From Exilibacterium sp. (GTDB lineage: Bacteria > Pseudomonadota > Gammaproteobacteria > Pseudomonadales > Cellvibrionaceae), in the NCBI GenBank assembly GCA_028280195.1, contig JANQMH010000103.1:59100-123099 (forward strand): a DNA stretch of 64,000 nucleotides. Reading direction: 5' to 3'. How positions within the stretch are numbered: position 1 is the stretch's first letter; each line of letters starts with the position of its first letter. Both the position numbers and the translations under genes were made by a program. Of this stretch, positions 9,564-18,453 are shown piece by piece. The notes beneath the pieces are model-generated. The model had not been told where the DNA came from, did not search any database, and saw only the letters and a list, made by a program, of their open reading frames with translations.

Positions 9564-11327
9564 TTGAACGCGAAACCTGCCCAATCGCCGCCCGCTACTC
9601 TGGCGAGACTGCTGCCCTTTTTGGTCTGGGGCCGGCAGATAACGAGAAAATCTCTCCTCGCAGACCTGCTGGCGGGGCTGACCGGCGCGGTGATCGTGCT
9701 GCCACAGAGTGTGGCCTATGCCCTGATTGCCGGCCTGCCGCCGGAATACGGCTTGTATACCGCCATTATTACACCGGTCATCGCCGGCCTGTTCGGCTCC
9801 TCGGCACACCTGATTTCCGGACCCACCGCACCGATCTCCATCGTGGTATTGAGTGTTACCAGTACCCTGGCGGCTCCGGGCAGCAGCGGGTTCATTCCCG
9901 CCGTACTCACGCTGACGCTGCTGTGCGGCCTGATTCAGCTGGGCCTGGGGCTGGCACGCATGGGTACGCTGGTGAACTTTATCTCCCATACCGTGGTAAT
10001 CGGTTTTACCGCCGGCGCGGCGCTGTTGATCTGCACCAGTCAGCTGAAGTACTTTCTCAGTGTCGAGGCGCCGAAAGGCGCCCCCTTCGTCGATACCTGG
10101 ACGGCACTGCTGCAGCAACTGAGCAATATCAATCTCTACGCCGTGGCTATCGCCCTGGTAACGATTGCGGTCACGCTGGCGATCAAGCGCTGCAACGACA
10201 GGCTGCCGGCCATGCTCGGCGGTATGGTGGCGGGTGCGGCGCTGTGCTGGCTGATCGACGGCGCCGAGCGCGGCATTGCCCTGGTGGGCGCACTGCCGGG
10301 CACCCTGCCGGCACCGTCCATGCCGGATCTCTCCATCAACACTATCAGCGCGCTGCTGCCGGGCGCGCTGGCCATCGCCATCCTCGGCCTGGTGGAGGCG
10401 GTTTCCATCGCCCGGGCCATCGCCATCCGCTCCGGCCAGCGCATCGAGGGCAACCAGGAGTTTGTCGGCCAGGGTCTGTCGAATGTGGCGGGCAGTTTTT
10501 TTTCCTGCTACGCCGGCTCCGGCTCCTTTACCCGCTCCGGCGCCAACTACGACGCCGGCGCCAAAACGCCACTGGCCGGCGCCTTTGCCGCGCTGATCCT
10601 GATACTGGTACTGTTATTGTTGCCGCAGCTGACCGCTTACCTGCCGCTGCCGGCCATGGCCGGGGCGATTATGCTGGTGGCCTGGAAGCTGATCGATTTC
10701 CAGCATATCCGCGAAATCCTCCACAGCAATAAGCAGGAGGCCTCGGTACTGCTGGTAACCTTTTTCTCCACCCTGATCGTGGAACTGGAGTTCGCTATTT
10801 ACTTCGGCGTGCTGCTGTCGCTGGTGCTGTATCTGCGCCGCACCTCCAAGCCGCGGCTGATGGAGGTCGCCCCCAAGGTGTTCGCCACCAGTCGCGGCTT
10901 CCGCAGTATCGAGCGCTTCGGGCTGGACCAGTGCCCGCAGTTGAAAGTGATCCGCATCGACGACTCGATTTTTTTCGGCGCCGTAGACCATATCCAGCGC
11001 GAACTGCACCGGGTAAGCGACCGCTACCCGGAGGCCAGGCATATACTGCTGCTGTGTCCCGGGGTGAACTTCATCGATATCGCCGGCGCGGAGATGCTGA
11101 TAAACGAAGCCAAAAGGCTGAAGGGCAGAGGCGGCACTTTGAGTTTTTGCGCCCTGAAAAACACCGTCGTCGATGAGTTGGAGGCGATCAATTATATGGA
11201 CCGGCTCGGCCGCGAAAACTTCTTCGCCACCGCCGACGAGGCGCTGCATGCGCTGGTGCCGCAACTGGATCAGGATATCTGCGGCAGCTGCAGGCACCGG
11301 GTTTTTCTGCAGTGCCCGGGCAGGTAG
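9564..11327 (+). CDS. SulP-family inorganic anion transporter with STAS domain
   Basis: A 587-residue inner-membrane transporter of the SulP (SLC26) family, members of which carry sulfate, bicarbonate or dicarboxylates. The N-terminal two thirds hold the multi-span core, with the SulP signature region SVAYALIAGLPPEYGLY and the conserved GPTAPISIVV. A STAS domain follows (about residues 450-560). The extreme C-terminus has a cysteine-rich tail (CGSC and LQCPGR), unusual for the family and possibly metal-binding or redox-active. The start codon appears to be TTG. The substrate cannot be assigned from sequence alone. It converges on trmJ. Confidence 0.92.
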   Translation: MNAKPAQSPPATLARLLPFLVWGRQITRKSLLADLLAGLTGAVIVLPQSVAYALIAGLPPEYGLYTAIITPVIAGLFGSSAHLISGPTAPISIVVLSVTSTLAAPGSSGFIPAVLTLTLLCGLIQLGLGLARMGTLVNFISHTVVIGFTAGAALLICTSQLKYFLSVEAPKGAPFVDTWTALLQQLSNINLYAVAIALVTIAVTLAIKRCNDRLPAMLGGMVAGAALCWLIDGAERGIALVGALPGTLPAPSMPDLSINTISALLPGALAIAILGLVEAVSIARAIAIRSGQRIEGNQEFVGQGLSNVAGSFFSCYAGSGSFTRSGANYDAGAKTPLAGAFAALILILVLLLLPQLTAYLPLPAMAGAIMLVAWKLIDFQHIREILHSNKQEASVLLVTFFSTLIVELEFAIYFGVLLSLVLYLRRTSKPRLMEVAPKVFATSRGFRSIERFGLDQCPQLKVIRIDDSIFFGAVDHIQRELHRVSDRYPEARHILLLCPGVNFIDIAGAEMLINEAKRLKGRGGTLSFCALKNTVVDELEAINYMDRLGRENFFATADEALHALVPQLDQDICGSCRHRVFLQCPGR

Positions 11328-11335
11328 CGGCTGTT

Positions 11336-12097
11336 TTATTTTTTCGAATGAAAGATGTAGTTCTGCGTGGCGGTCAAGACACCGCGCAGAATACTCAGTT
11401 CCATCTCGTCCAGGCGGGTGCGGTTGTAGAGCCGGCGCAGCCGGGTCATGGTCTGGCGCGGGTTGTCGGCTTCGAGAAAGCCCAGCTCCTCCAGTGTCTG
11501 CTGCAGGTGCTGGTAATACATCTCCAGCGCCTGCTGCTTGGCCGGCGGCATGTCCCAATCGTCAAAGTGCGGCGCTGCGCCCTTTTCGGCAGTGAGAAAG
11601 GCCATGCGCATTTCATAGGCCAACACCTGCACCGCGGCGGCCAGGTTCAGGGAGCTGTAGGCGGGATTGGCGGGAATATGCACGTGGTAATTGCACTTGT
11701 GCAATTCCTCATTGGTCAGGCCGCGGTCCTCACGCCCGAACACAATGGCCACCTCGTGCTGCTCCAGTTCGGCCCAGCAGCGCTCGCCGCATTCGCGCGG
11801 CGTCAGCAGCGGCCAGGGGATACGGCGCTCGCGCGCGCTGGTGCCCACCACCAGACCGCACTCGGCGATGGCCTCGTCCAGCGTTTCCACCACCACGGCG
11901 CCGTCCAGCACATCCACGGCGCTGGCAGCGCGCCAGACGGCTTTATCGGCCGGGTATTCTTTCGGCGCGACCAAGTAGAGACGGGAGAGACCCATATTCT
12001 TCATGGCCCGCGCCGCGCCGCCGATATTGCCGGGGTGCGAGGTATTGACCAGCACGATGCGGATTTTGTCGAATAAACTTGCCGGGGCTGTGGACAT
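11336..12097 (-). CDS. trmJ: tRNA (cytidine/uridine-2'-O-)-methyltransferase TrmJ
   Basis: SPOUT-class methyltransferase that modifies the ribose of position 32 in several tRNAs. The 253-residue protein has the N-terminal LVNTSHPGNIGGAARAMKNMGL segment, a central VVGTSARERRIPWP, and the SAM-binding knot region VFGREDRGLTNEEL followed by IPANPAYSSLNLAAAVQ. The frame is open further upstream, but the ATG at 12097 gives the family's normal N-terminus. It is divergent from suhB, as in Pseudomonas. The cysE gene often found between trmJ and iscR is missing here. Confidence 0.95.
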   Translation of the reverse strand: MSTAPASLFDKIRIVLVNTSHPGNIGGAARAMKNMGLSRLYLVAPKEYPADKAVWRAASAVDVLDGAVVVETLDEAIAECGLVVGTSARERRIPWPLLTPRECGERCWAELEQHEVAIVFGREDRGLTNEELHKCNYHVHIPANPAYSSLNLAAAVQVLAYEMRMAFLTAEKGAAPHFDDWDMPPAKQQALEMYYQHLQQTLEELGFLEADNPRQTMTRLRRLYNRTRLDEMELSILRGVLTATQNYIFHSKK

Positions 12098-12120
12098 GGG
12101 TTGGGGGCTGCCTGCATTGT

Positions 12121-12149
12121 GTGTCGCGATAAACGAGTGTCGCGATAAA
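12121..12149. repeat. 13-bp direct repeat in the trmJ-suhB divergent region
   Basis: GTGTCGCGATAAA occurs twice, at 12121-12133 and 12137-12149, with a 3-base spacer (16-base period, about one and a half helical turns). It lies 24 bases upstream of the trmJ start, on the side from which trmJ is transcribed. It could be a tandem regulator-binding site or a recent local duplication. Confidence 0.6.
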
Positions 12150-12316
12150 ACGGGCGCGCAGTGTACCAAAAAGCGGCGCCGCAACAAACCGCCCGGCGCC
12201 GGCAGCGCGGCTGGAGCAGGCGCGGCTGCGCTGTTATACTTCGCCTCCCCCGGGCACCTGCAGCTACCCGATTGCGCAGCTCCCCGTTCTTTATACAGCC
12301 CCAGAGAATTGGCCCC

Positions 12317-13117
12317 ATGGAACCCATGCTGAATATTGCCCTGCGTGCGGCGCGCAAGGCCGGCGAGCTGATCGAGCGCGCCCTGGAACGCGTCGATACC
12401 ATCCCGGTCGAAGAAAAAGGCCGCAATGACTTTGTCTCCGAGGTCGACCGCGCCGCGGAGCGTGAAATCATCCACCACCTGCGCCGCGCCTACCCGGAGC
12501 ACAGCATCCGCGGCGAGGAGACCGGTCTGCAGGCGGGCGCGGACGCCGACTACGAATGGGTGATCGACCCGCTCGACGGCACCACCAATTTTCTCCACGG
12601 CATTCCCCATTTCGCCGTCTCCATCGCCTGTAAATACAAGGGCCAGGTCGAGCACGCGGTGGTGCTCGACCCGGTCAAGCGCGAAGAGTTCACCGCCAGC
12701 CGCGGCCGCGGCGCCACATTGAACGACCGCCGTATCCGCAGCACCCGGCGGCGCGGCCTCGACGGCGCCCTGATCGGCACCGGTATTCCCTTCAGCGGCT
12801 TTGCCCTGGAGCATATGACGCCCTATCTCGCCGCGCTGGAGGAAATCGCCGCGCAGACCGCCGGTATCCGCCGGCCCGGCGCCGCCGCGCTGGATCTGGC
12901 CTATGTGGCCGCCGGCCGCTATGACGGCTTCTGGGAAATGAATCTACAACAGTGGGATATCGCCGCCGGCACACTGCTGGTGAAAGAGGCCGGCGGCCTG
13001 GTCAGTGATTTCAACGGCGGCAACGATTTTCTCAGCAGCGGCCATGTGGTCTGCGGTGCTCCGAAAGTCTTTAAGCCGCTGCTGCAAATTGTGCAAAAGC
13101 ATCTCGGCGGTCTGTAG
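12317..13117 (+). CDS. suhB: Inositol-1-monophosphatase SuhB
   Basis: A 266-residue member of the Mg-dependent inositol monophosphatase family. In E. coli the same protein also joins the rRNA antitermination complex. The metal-binding motifs are all present: GEETG, WVIDPLDGTTNFLHG and WDIAAGTLLVKEAGG. The ATG at 12317 gives the family's usual start (MEPMLNIALRAARKAG); the open frame extends upstream without reason to use it. It is divergent from trmJ, a conserved arrangement. A possible -10 element TATACT at 12235 lacks a good -35 box. Confidence 0.96.
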   Translation: MEPMLNIALRAARKAGELIERALERVDTIPVEEKGRNDFVSEVDRAAEREIIHHLRRAYPEHSIRGEETGLQAGADADYEWVIDPLDGTTNFLHGIPHFAVSIACKYKGQVEHAVVLDPVKREEFTASRGRGATLNDRRIRSTRRRGLDGALIGTGIPFSGFALEHMTPYLAALEEIAAQTAGIRRPGAAALDLAYVAAGRYDGFWEMNLQQWDIAAGTLLVKEAGGLVSDFNGGNDFLSSGHVVCGAPKVFKPLLQIVQKHLGGL

Positions 13118-13137
13118 CTTGCCGCAACCGCAAGCCA

Positions 13138-15060
13138 TCAGTACGACAGCGCTGCCGGTTTGAAATGATCCTGCAGGCAGCACAGGCTCATCAACTCGAG
13201 TAACAGGCCTTCGGTTTGCGGCCACTGCTGCTGTGGCAGTTTATTGGCATCGTCGAGAAAACCGAGCACCTTGCTTTTATCGAAAAACGGCAGATCGTCC
13301 ATTAAAGGGCCGCGCAGGGTATCCTGCACCAGCTGATAGAGCTTCTGTGTCGGAGAGATGACCGAGGGCGGTGCCAGAAAGGGGTGCTTCTGCCGTTTAT
13401 ACACCTGTTCGGTCACAAAGGGCCTGACCGCTTCCCTGAGTATGTACTTTTCAGTCAGCCCCTTTATTTTCAGCTCGACCGGCATGCGGCTCGCCATTTC
13501 GACGACATGATGATCCAGAAACGGCAGGCGCCCTTCGAGCGAATGCGCCATTTCCATTCGATCGCCCAGGTTGGCCAGCACATAGTTTGGCAACACCGCC
13601 TTCGACATCATGTACATGGAGGCATGCACCGGCGGCAGGCCGGCGATCTGCCGGTAATCCAGGTGATCGAGAAACTGCCTGATCGGGTGCATGCGCCCCA
13701 GCCGGCGCGCAGTATCCTCGCTGTAAAACCGCTGCAGGGATTCGACGATTTCAGCAATTGGCATCAACCAGCAGGGCTCGTAGCCCAGCAGGCGTTTGAT
13801 AAATGCCACCTGCTGCGGCCGCCCGCGTGCCAGCAGTAAACCCTCCGAGACCTGGTTGCGCGATTTCAGCTGTTGCATTTGCGCCTCGGCTTCGGCCGCC
13901 ATCAAATCGGCGCCGGCGGCCATGATGGCATCGCCGCGGAAAGCCGGGTAACCGGCAAATATCTCATCGGCGCCTTCGCCGGTGAGCACAACCTTCAAGC
14001 CGCTGTCTCTGACATACCTGCTGAGCAGGAACTTGGCCACGGCGTGCGCATTCATGCACGGCGTCTCGCTGTGCCATATGGCCCGGGAAAAACTGTCCGC
14101 CAGATCATCCTGGGTAAGCGCCAGACGGTGATGCCTGGCCCGCACTTTCTGCGCCATGGACGCCGCAATTGCCGCCTCGTCGTAATCGCGATCGTCAAAC
14201 GACAGCGTAAACGTCTCCAGCGGCGCCTGTTGCAAATGACTGGCCATACCCAGAACCGCACAGGAATCGATACCCCCGCTCAAATACACCCCCACCGGCA
14301 CATCGGCGCGCAGGCGCGTGCCCACGGCCTGTAACAATGCCTCGCGCAAACCTGCAACCGCCTGCTTTTCATCACCGTATTCACTCTCTGCCTGGCGGTA
14401 ATCGAAATCCCAGTATTTGCCGATGCGGATACCGCCGGCCGTGGCCAGCAGGAAATGCCCCGGCGGCACCTGGTGAATACCTCTGAACAGGGTCCTGTCG
14501 CGGAAAAAAAACGCCCGCGACAAATAGGCGTCGGTGTCCCAGGCGGCCGCAACCCCGGCGGCAAACAGCGATTTGATTTCCGAGCCCAGAAACAGGGTGT
14601 CCCGATAGACCGTGTAGTAGAGAGGTTTGATGCCAAATCTGTCTCGAGCCGCAAACAGTGTGCGGTTGGCCTCATCCCACAGGCAGAAGGCAAACTCACC
14701 TCTGAGATAATCGAGCGCGGCGACACCGTATTCATCATAGAGATGCAGTGCAATCTCGCTGTCCGATGCGGTTTTGAAGACATGGCCCCTGCGCTTCAGG
14801 TCGGCGCGCAGGTTCTCAAAATCGTAGAATTCACCGTTTACCGCGATATGCAGTGTACCGGCGGCGTTGGCAATGGGTTGGTCGCCGGCAGCCGGGTCCA
14901 TAATGCTCAGGCGCATATGCCCCAGGGCGACACTGGCATCCGGCGACAGCCACATACCCTTGTTGTCGGGCCCGCGGTGTTGCATAACCTCCAGACCTTT
15001 GTCGAGGTCACACTTGTGAACCTTTTTGTGAGCAGAAAAAAGCGCCAAAATTCCACACAT
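13138..15060 (-). CDS. asnB: Glutamine-hydrolysing asparagine synthetase
   Basis: A 640-residue class-II amidotransferase plus ATP-pyrophosphatase. The mature N-terminal nucleophile is Cys2 (MCGI). The glutaminase part has RGPD, VNGEFYD and the GEFAFCLWD segment; the synthetase part has SGGID at 261-265 (PP-loop). The length suits bacterial AsnB and the extended amidotransferase group seen in exosortase and biosynthetic loci. GAGG stands eight bases before the ATG. It is divergent from a seven-gene cluster and may act on a product of that cluster or simply make asparagine. The sequence does not decide between these. Confidence 0.93.
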   Translation of the reverse strand: MCGILALFSAHKKVHKCDLDKGLEVMQHRGPDNKGMWLSPDASVALGHMRLSIMDPAAGDQPIANAAGTLHIAVNGEFYDFENLRADLKRRGHVFKTASDSEIALHLYDEYGVAALDYLRGEFAFCLWDEANRTLFAARDRFGIKPLYYTVYRDTLFLGSEIKSLFAAGVAAAWDTDAYLSRAFFFRDRTLFRGIHQVPPGHFLLATAGGIRIGKYWDFDYRQAESEYGDEKQAVAGLREALLQAVGTRLRADVPVGVYLSGGIDSCAVLGMASHLQQAPLETFTLSFDDRDYDEAAIAASMAQKVRARHHRLALTQDDLADSFSRAIWHSETPCMNAHAVAKFLLSRYVRDSGLKVVLTGEGADEIFAGYPAFRGDAIMAAGADLMAAEAEAQMQQLKSRNQVSEGLLLARGRPQQVAFIKRLLGYEPCWLMPIAEIVESLQRFYSEDTARRLGRMHPIRQFLDHLDYRQIAGLPPVHASMYMMSKAVLPNYVLANLGDRMEMAHSLEGRLPFLDHHVVEMASRMPVELKIKGLTEKYILREAVRPFVTEQVYKRQKHPFLAPPSVISPTQKLYQLVQDTLRGPLMDDLPFFDKSKVLGFLDDANKLPQQQWPQTEGLLLELMSLCCLQDHFKPAALSY

Positions 15061-15795
15061 CTGCCATTCCTCAAATAATAATACTTCCTTTATTCACCTA
15101 CATTATTGTGATTAACATACCTACATGCCTGAGCGCATTCCCCGCTCTCTAGCGCCTCGAACAGGCATTGAAAAAACGACGGCGCGATTTCCGCTCACGT
15201 CGTTGCCGCTTATGGTAACAGCCAAATTGTCTAAAACACACACAACTTTTATGGTTGGTCTATACTGATTGTCAGCGACTGCTAAAAGAGTGACCGCCTT
15301 ATGCTAAGCAAAATCAGGCATTGTATGGAAAATTATTTTATGACTCTGGCCGAAGGGTCATTCCCAAACTGCCTTGAACCCGCCTGCAAAGGCCCGCGAA
15401 CACAGCCCGCCGGTGATCGCTGCTCGGGAAAACCGCAGCCGCAGCCGCCGCAACCCCGGCGCGACAGCGGCACTTAGCGCTGAGAGGATACTTAAAGGCG
15501 TCATCGTTAAAGTCGTATCTGTAAAAGACAAAAAACTGTCAGCCCAAGCTACAGATTTTTCTCCATTCTTGTTGCTTCATCCAACATATAGTCTACATTT
15601 GTGATTGACGTATCGTTTTCCGGGTCGACTGGACCCAATTTCCGATTCGTCATTCACAACAGCGCATCTGCATCACCGACCAGTACTGTACTCACTGCTA
15701 CTGACCTGTGCTGTTGCGGGAAATTTGCTGTTGCGAAAAAAGTGCTTACCAGGGACAACCGCGAACAGACGCGGTGCAACGAGTGGGACCGGCCG
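15061..15795. other. Long divergent intergenic region between asnB and the ThDP-enzyme gene
   Basis: These 735 bases probably carry the promoters of both asnB and the seven-gene operon. The first 90 bases are AT-rich. A weak plus-strand promoter candidate is TTGTCT with TATGGT 17 bases downstream, around 15220-15250. A short open frame of 58 codons runs from ATG 15301 to TAG 15477 (start MLSKIRHCMENYF, proline-rich end); it has no good ribosome-binding site and I do not call it a gene. No riboswitch-like fold was recognised. Confidence 0.4.
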
Positions 15796-17604
15796 ATGAA
15801 AGCGAGTAATAGAAGGAACCTGTTAAGTCGTTACGAAGCGGATACGGCATGGGAGTTGGGCGATTTACTGCTCCACTATCTGGAAAAGCTGCAGGTGGAA
15901 TACGTATTTGGCGTTCCCGGCGGCGCCATCGAACCCCTTTACAATGCCCTTGCCCGCAGCGAACGGCGCGCAGGGCCACGAGCCATTGTTGCGCGACACG
16001 AAACCGGCGCCGCTTTTATGGCAGACGGCTACAGCACGCAGACGGGAAAACTCGGTGTCTGCTGCTCCACCACCGGGCCGGGTGCCACCAACTTAGTCAC
16101 CGGTGTGGCATCGGCTTACACCAATTGCATTCCGATGCTGGTGATTACCGGACAAACGGCATTACCCAGCTTCGGCCAGGGGGCCTTCCAGGAATCTTCC
16201 TGCGCCGGTATCAACACGGTCGCCATGCTCGAACACTGCACCCTTTACAGTTCGCTGGTTTCCCATGCCGAACAGTTCGAACAAAAACTGGTTACCGCCA
16301 TTACCACCGCCTTTGGCCCCCAGCCCGGTCCGGTGCATCTCAGCGTACCCCTCGATGTGATGCGCTCACCATCGACGTCGCGCCTGAAATTCGATATCAA
16401 CGCATTACTCAAACACCCGAGGCTGTTTGATTCCGACGATATCGATACGCTGCTCGATATCCTCTCGCGCAGCCGGTCAGTCGCCATGGTGATCGGCAAC
16501 GGCTGCGATGAGGCTATCGACAGCCTCATGGTGCTGGCCGAGTACCTCGGCGCACAGTTAGTCACCACGCCGCACGGCAAGGGGCTGGTCAATCCTTACC
16601 ATCCTCTATACCGCGGTATCTTAGGTTATGGCGGCCATATCAGCGCGGTGAAAATGATTCGGGACCCGGATTTCGACACCATTGTCTGTATCGGCACACT
16701 GATGAGCGAGCGCGCCGGCAAGAGCTGGCTGAACCAGCTCAAACCCCACCAAAAACTGATTCATATCGATCAGCTCGAGGCCAACTTTACCCTTACGCAT
16801 ATGGCCGACCTGCATATCAGGGGCAGAATACTGACCGTGCTCGACAAGCTCCTGAGCCACCGCGACAGCGATAAGATACGCACAAAAAATCACCCCGCTG
16901 AGACGCGCGGCAATACCCACTCGCAGCCGCTGCACTTCAACCGCCATTTCGAACTCGAGGACGAAAGCGGTTACAACAGCAGTGCCATTCCGATCAAACC
17001 ACAGCGGCTGATGCGTGAACTGCCGCGACTGTTTCCGCGCAACACCTGTTACCTGGTCGACTCGGGTTCCGGCCTGGCATGGGCGCTGCACTACCTGCAC
17101 CCCCTCGACCGGCGTATGCGCGGCACCCGCAACGCCATGGGCCGGCACTTCCGCGCAGCGCTCGAATTCACCTCCATGGGCTGGGCGGTCGGCTCCGCCA
17201 TCGGCACCGCCCTGGGCAGGCACGGCGAGCCGATGGTTTGCATCACCGGCGACGGCAGCCTGTTGATGAGCGGCCAGGAAATCACCGTGGCGGTACAGGA
17301 ACGGCTGCCGATCGTCTTTGTGGTCTTGAACGATTCCTGTCTCGGCATGGTAAAACACGGCCAGCGCCTGACCGGCGCCGAAGCGGTCGGCAGCGCCCTC
17401 CCCGCAACCGATTTTGCCCTGCTGGCCCGGGCCCTGGGCGCACAGGCGCATACCATAAGATCGCCCAAAGACCTTATCAGCATCGACGGGCATGCGCTGC
17501 TGCGCGCCGACAAACCCACCATACTCGATGTGCATATCGACCCGGAAGCCGTGCCGCCACTGAAAAGCCGTATCCAGGCCTTAACCGAGAGCGCACCGGC
17601 GTGA
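15796..17604 (+). CDS. Acetolactate-synthase-like ThDP-dependent enzyme
   Basis: A 602-residue thiamine-diphosphate enzyme of the acetolactate synthase/benzoylformate decarboxylase fold. The N-terminal domain has YVFGVPGGAIEPLY and the catalytic glutamate E69 in RHETGAAFMADGY. The ThDP/Mg motif starts at GDGS (485-488) and ends in LNDS, where most acetolactate synthases have LNN. It probably decarboxylates a 2-oxo acid and may ligate the resulting acyl anion to a second carbonyl; the real substrates are unknown. The ATG at 15796 was preferred because the family N-terminus begins nearby, although the frame is open from 15601. Its stop overlaps the next gene's GTG. No small regulatory subunit (ilvN) follows, which argues against a branched-chain amino acid role. 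Confidence 0.88.
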   Translation: MKASNRRNLLSRYEADTAWELGDLLLHYLEKLQVEYVFGVPGGAIEPLYNALARSERRAGPRAIVARHETGAAFMADGYSTQTGKLGVCCSTTGPGATNLVTGVASAYTNCIPMLVITGQTALPSFGQGAFQESSCAGINTVAMLEHCTLYSSLVSHAEQFEQKLVTAITTAFGPQPGPVHLSVPLDVMRSPSTSRLKFDINALLKHPRLFDSDDIDTLLDILSRSRSVAMVIGNGCDEAIDSLMVLAEYLGAQLVTTPHGKGLVNPYHPLYRGILGYGGHISAVKMIRDPDFDTIVCIGTLMSERAGKSWLNQLKPHQKLIHIDQLEANFTLTHMADLHIRGRILTVLDKLLSHRDSDKIRTKNHPAETRGNTHSQPLHFNRHFELEDESGYNSSAIPIKPQRLMRELPRLFPRNTCYLVDSGSGLAWALHYLHPLDRRMRGTRNAMGRHFRAALEFTSMGWAVGSAIGTALGRHGEPMVCITGDGSLLMSGQEITVAVQERLPIVFVVLNDSCLGMVKHGQRLTGAEAVGSALPATDFALLARALGAQAHTIRSPKDLISIDGHALLRADKPTILDVHIDPEAVPPLKSRIQALTESAPA

Positions 17605-18452
17605 AGCAACCGCATGTAAACTCCGCTCAGTATATGGAAGAATCGATCGAGTCAGCTTTCTGGCAGGAATACGCTGAGGCCGACAACCCCTTTGCCGCAA
17701 CCAAGTGCCGCTGCGCAGGTTATGATGTCTACGGCGACCTGCTCGACAAAGTCAACTGGATAGAATACCTGTACCTGCTCTTTCACACCGAAGCACCCAC
17801 CGCGCAACAGGTGAAACTGCTCAACGGCCTGGCCGTGGCAATCGCCAACCCGGGTCCCAGGGACTATAGCGTGCACGCGGCCATGGCCGCCGGCGCCGGC
17901 GGTTCCACCCTCGCCTCCGCGCTGATGGCGGCTCTGGCAGTGGGCGCAGGCAACCTCGGCGGCGCCCGGGATGTCTATCAGGCGCTGTTGGTGTGGGAGA
18001 GATGTGGTAGCGACTTCAGTCAGTGGCTGCCGGTTCTGCGCCACTGGCAAGAGCAGCAGCAAGCGCTGCCGGTATCGACCTGGCCGGCCCCGGAACACCC
18101 GCCCGGATTTGATCCCAACGGTGTCAGTTGCCCGGCTCCGGTGCGGCAGACCCTGACTTACCTGGCCGACAACACCATTGCCGAGAGGCTGCTATGGCTG
18201 CGGGAAAACCGCTATCAGCTCGAGGCCGAGGCCGGCCTGCCACTGGCCTTCAGCGGCGTTGCCGCAGCCGCCTTTGCCGACCTTGGCTGCAGCCCGCAGC
18301 AAGCTGAAATGCTCTATCTGCTGCTGCGCTTGCCCGGCGCCGCAGCCCACGCCCTCGAACAACTGCAGCTGGGGCCGAAGAGTTTTCCGTTCCATCGCCA
18401 CGGCATAGACCTCGACAACGATCCCGGCCCCGCCGGCGGGGAAGCGCGCTGA
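17601..18452 (+). CDS. Short citrate-synthase-fold protein (citryl-CoA lyase-like), copy 1
   Basis: A 283-residue protein similar to the short citrate-synthase-like proteins often named citryl-CoA lyase. Family features are DVYGDLLDKVNWIEYLYLLF near the N-terminus, and a segment NPGPRDYSVHAAMAAGAGG then GAGNLGGARDVY where full citrate synthase has PLHGGAN. The catalytic histidine of that loop is absent, and the PGFGH-type loop cannot be recognised. It starts with GTG overlapping the previous stop (GTGA), which implies translational coupling; an ATG at 17634 is the alternative. It is a paralogue of the next gene, so the two may form a heteromer. The enzyme activity is uncertain. Confidence 0.75.
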   Translation: MKQPHVNSAQYMEESIESAFWQEYAEADNPFAATKCRCAGYDVYGDLLDKVNWIEYLYLLFHTEAPTAQQVKLLNGLAVAIANPGPRDYSVHAAMAAGAGGSTLASALMAALAVGAGNLGGARDVYQALLVWERCGSDFSQWLPVLRHWQEQQQALPVSTWPAPEHPPGFDPNGVSCPAPVRQTLTYLADNTIAERLLWLRENRYQLEAEAGLPLAFSGVAAAAFADLGCSPQQAEMLYLLLRLPGAAAHALEQLQLGPKSFPFHRHGIDLDNDPGPAGGEAR

Positions 18453-18453
18453 T

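Noticed and set aside
13138..15060. asnB as the cyclase of a lasso-peptide cluster (TonB receptor and possible short peptide nearby)
   Set aside because: No B-protein protease or RRE partner is adjacent, and the protein is a full-length two-domain asparagine synthetase with Cys2.
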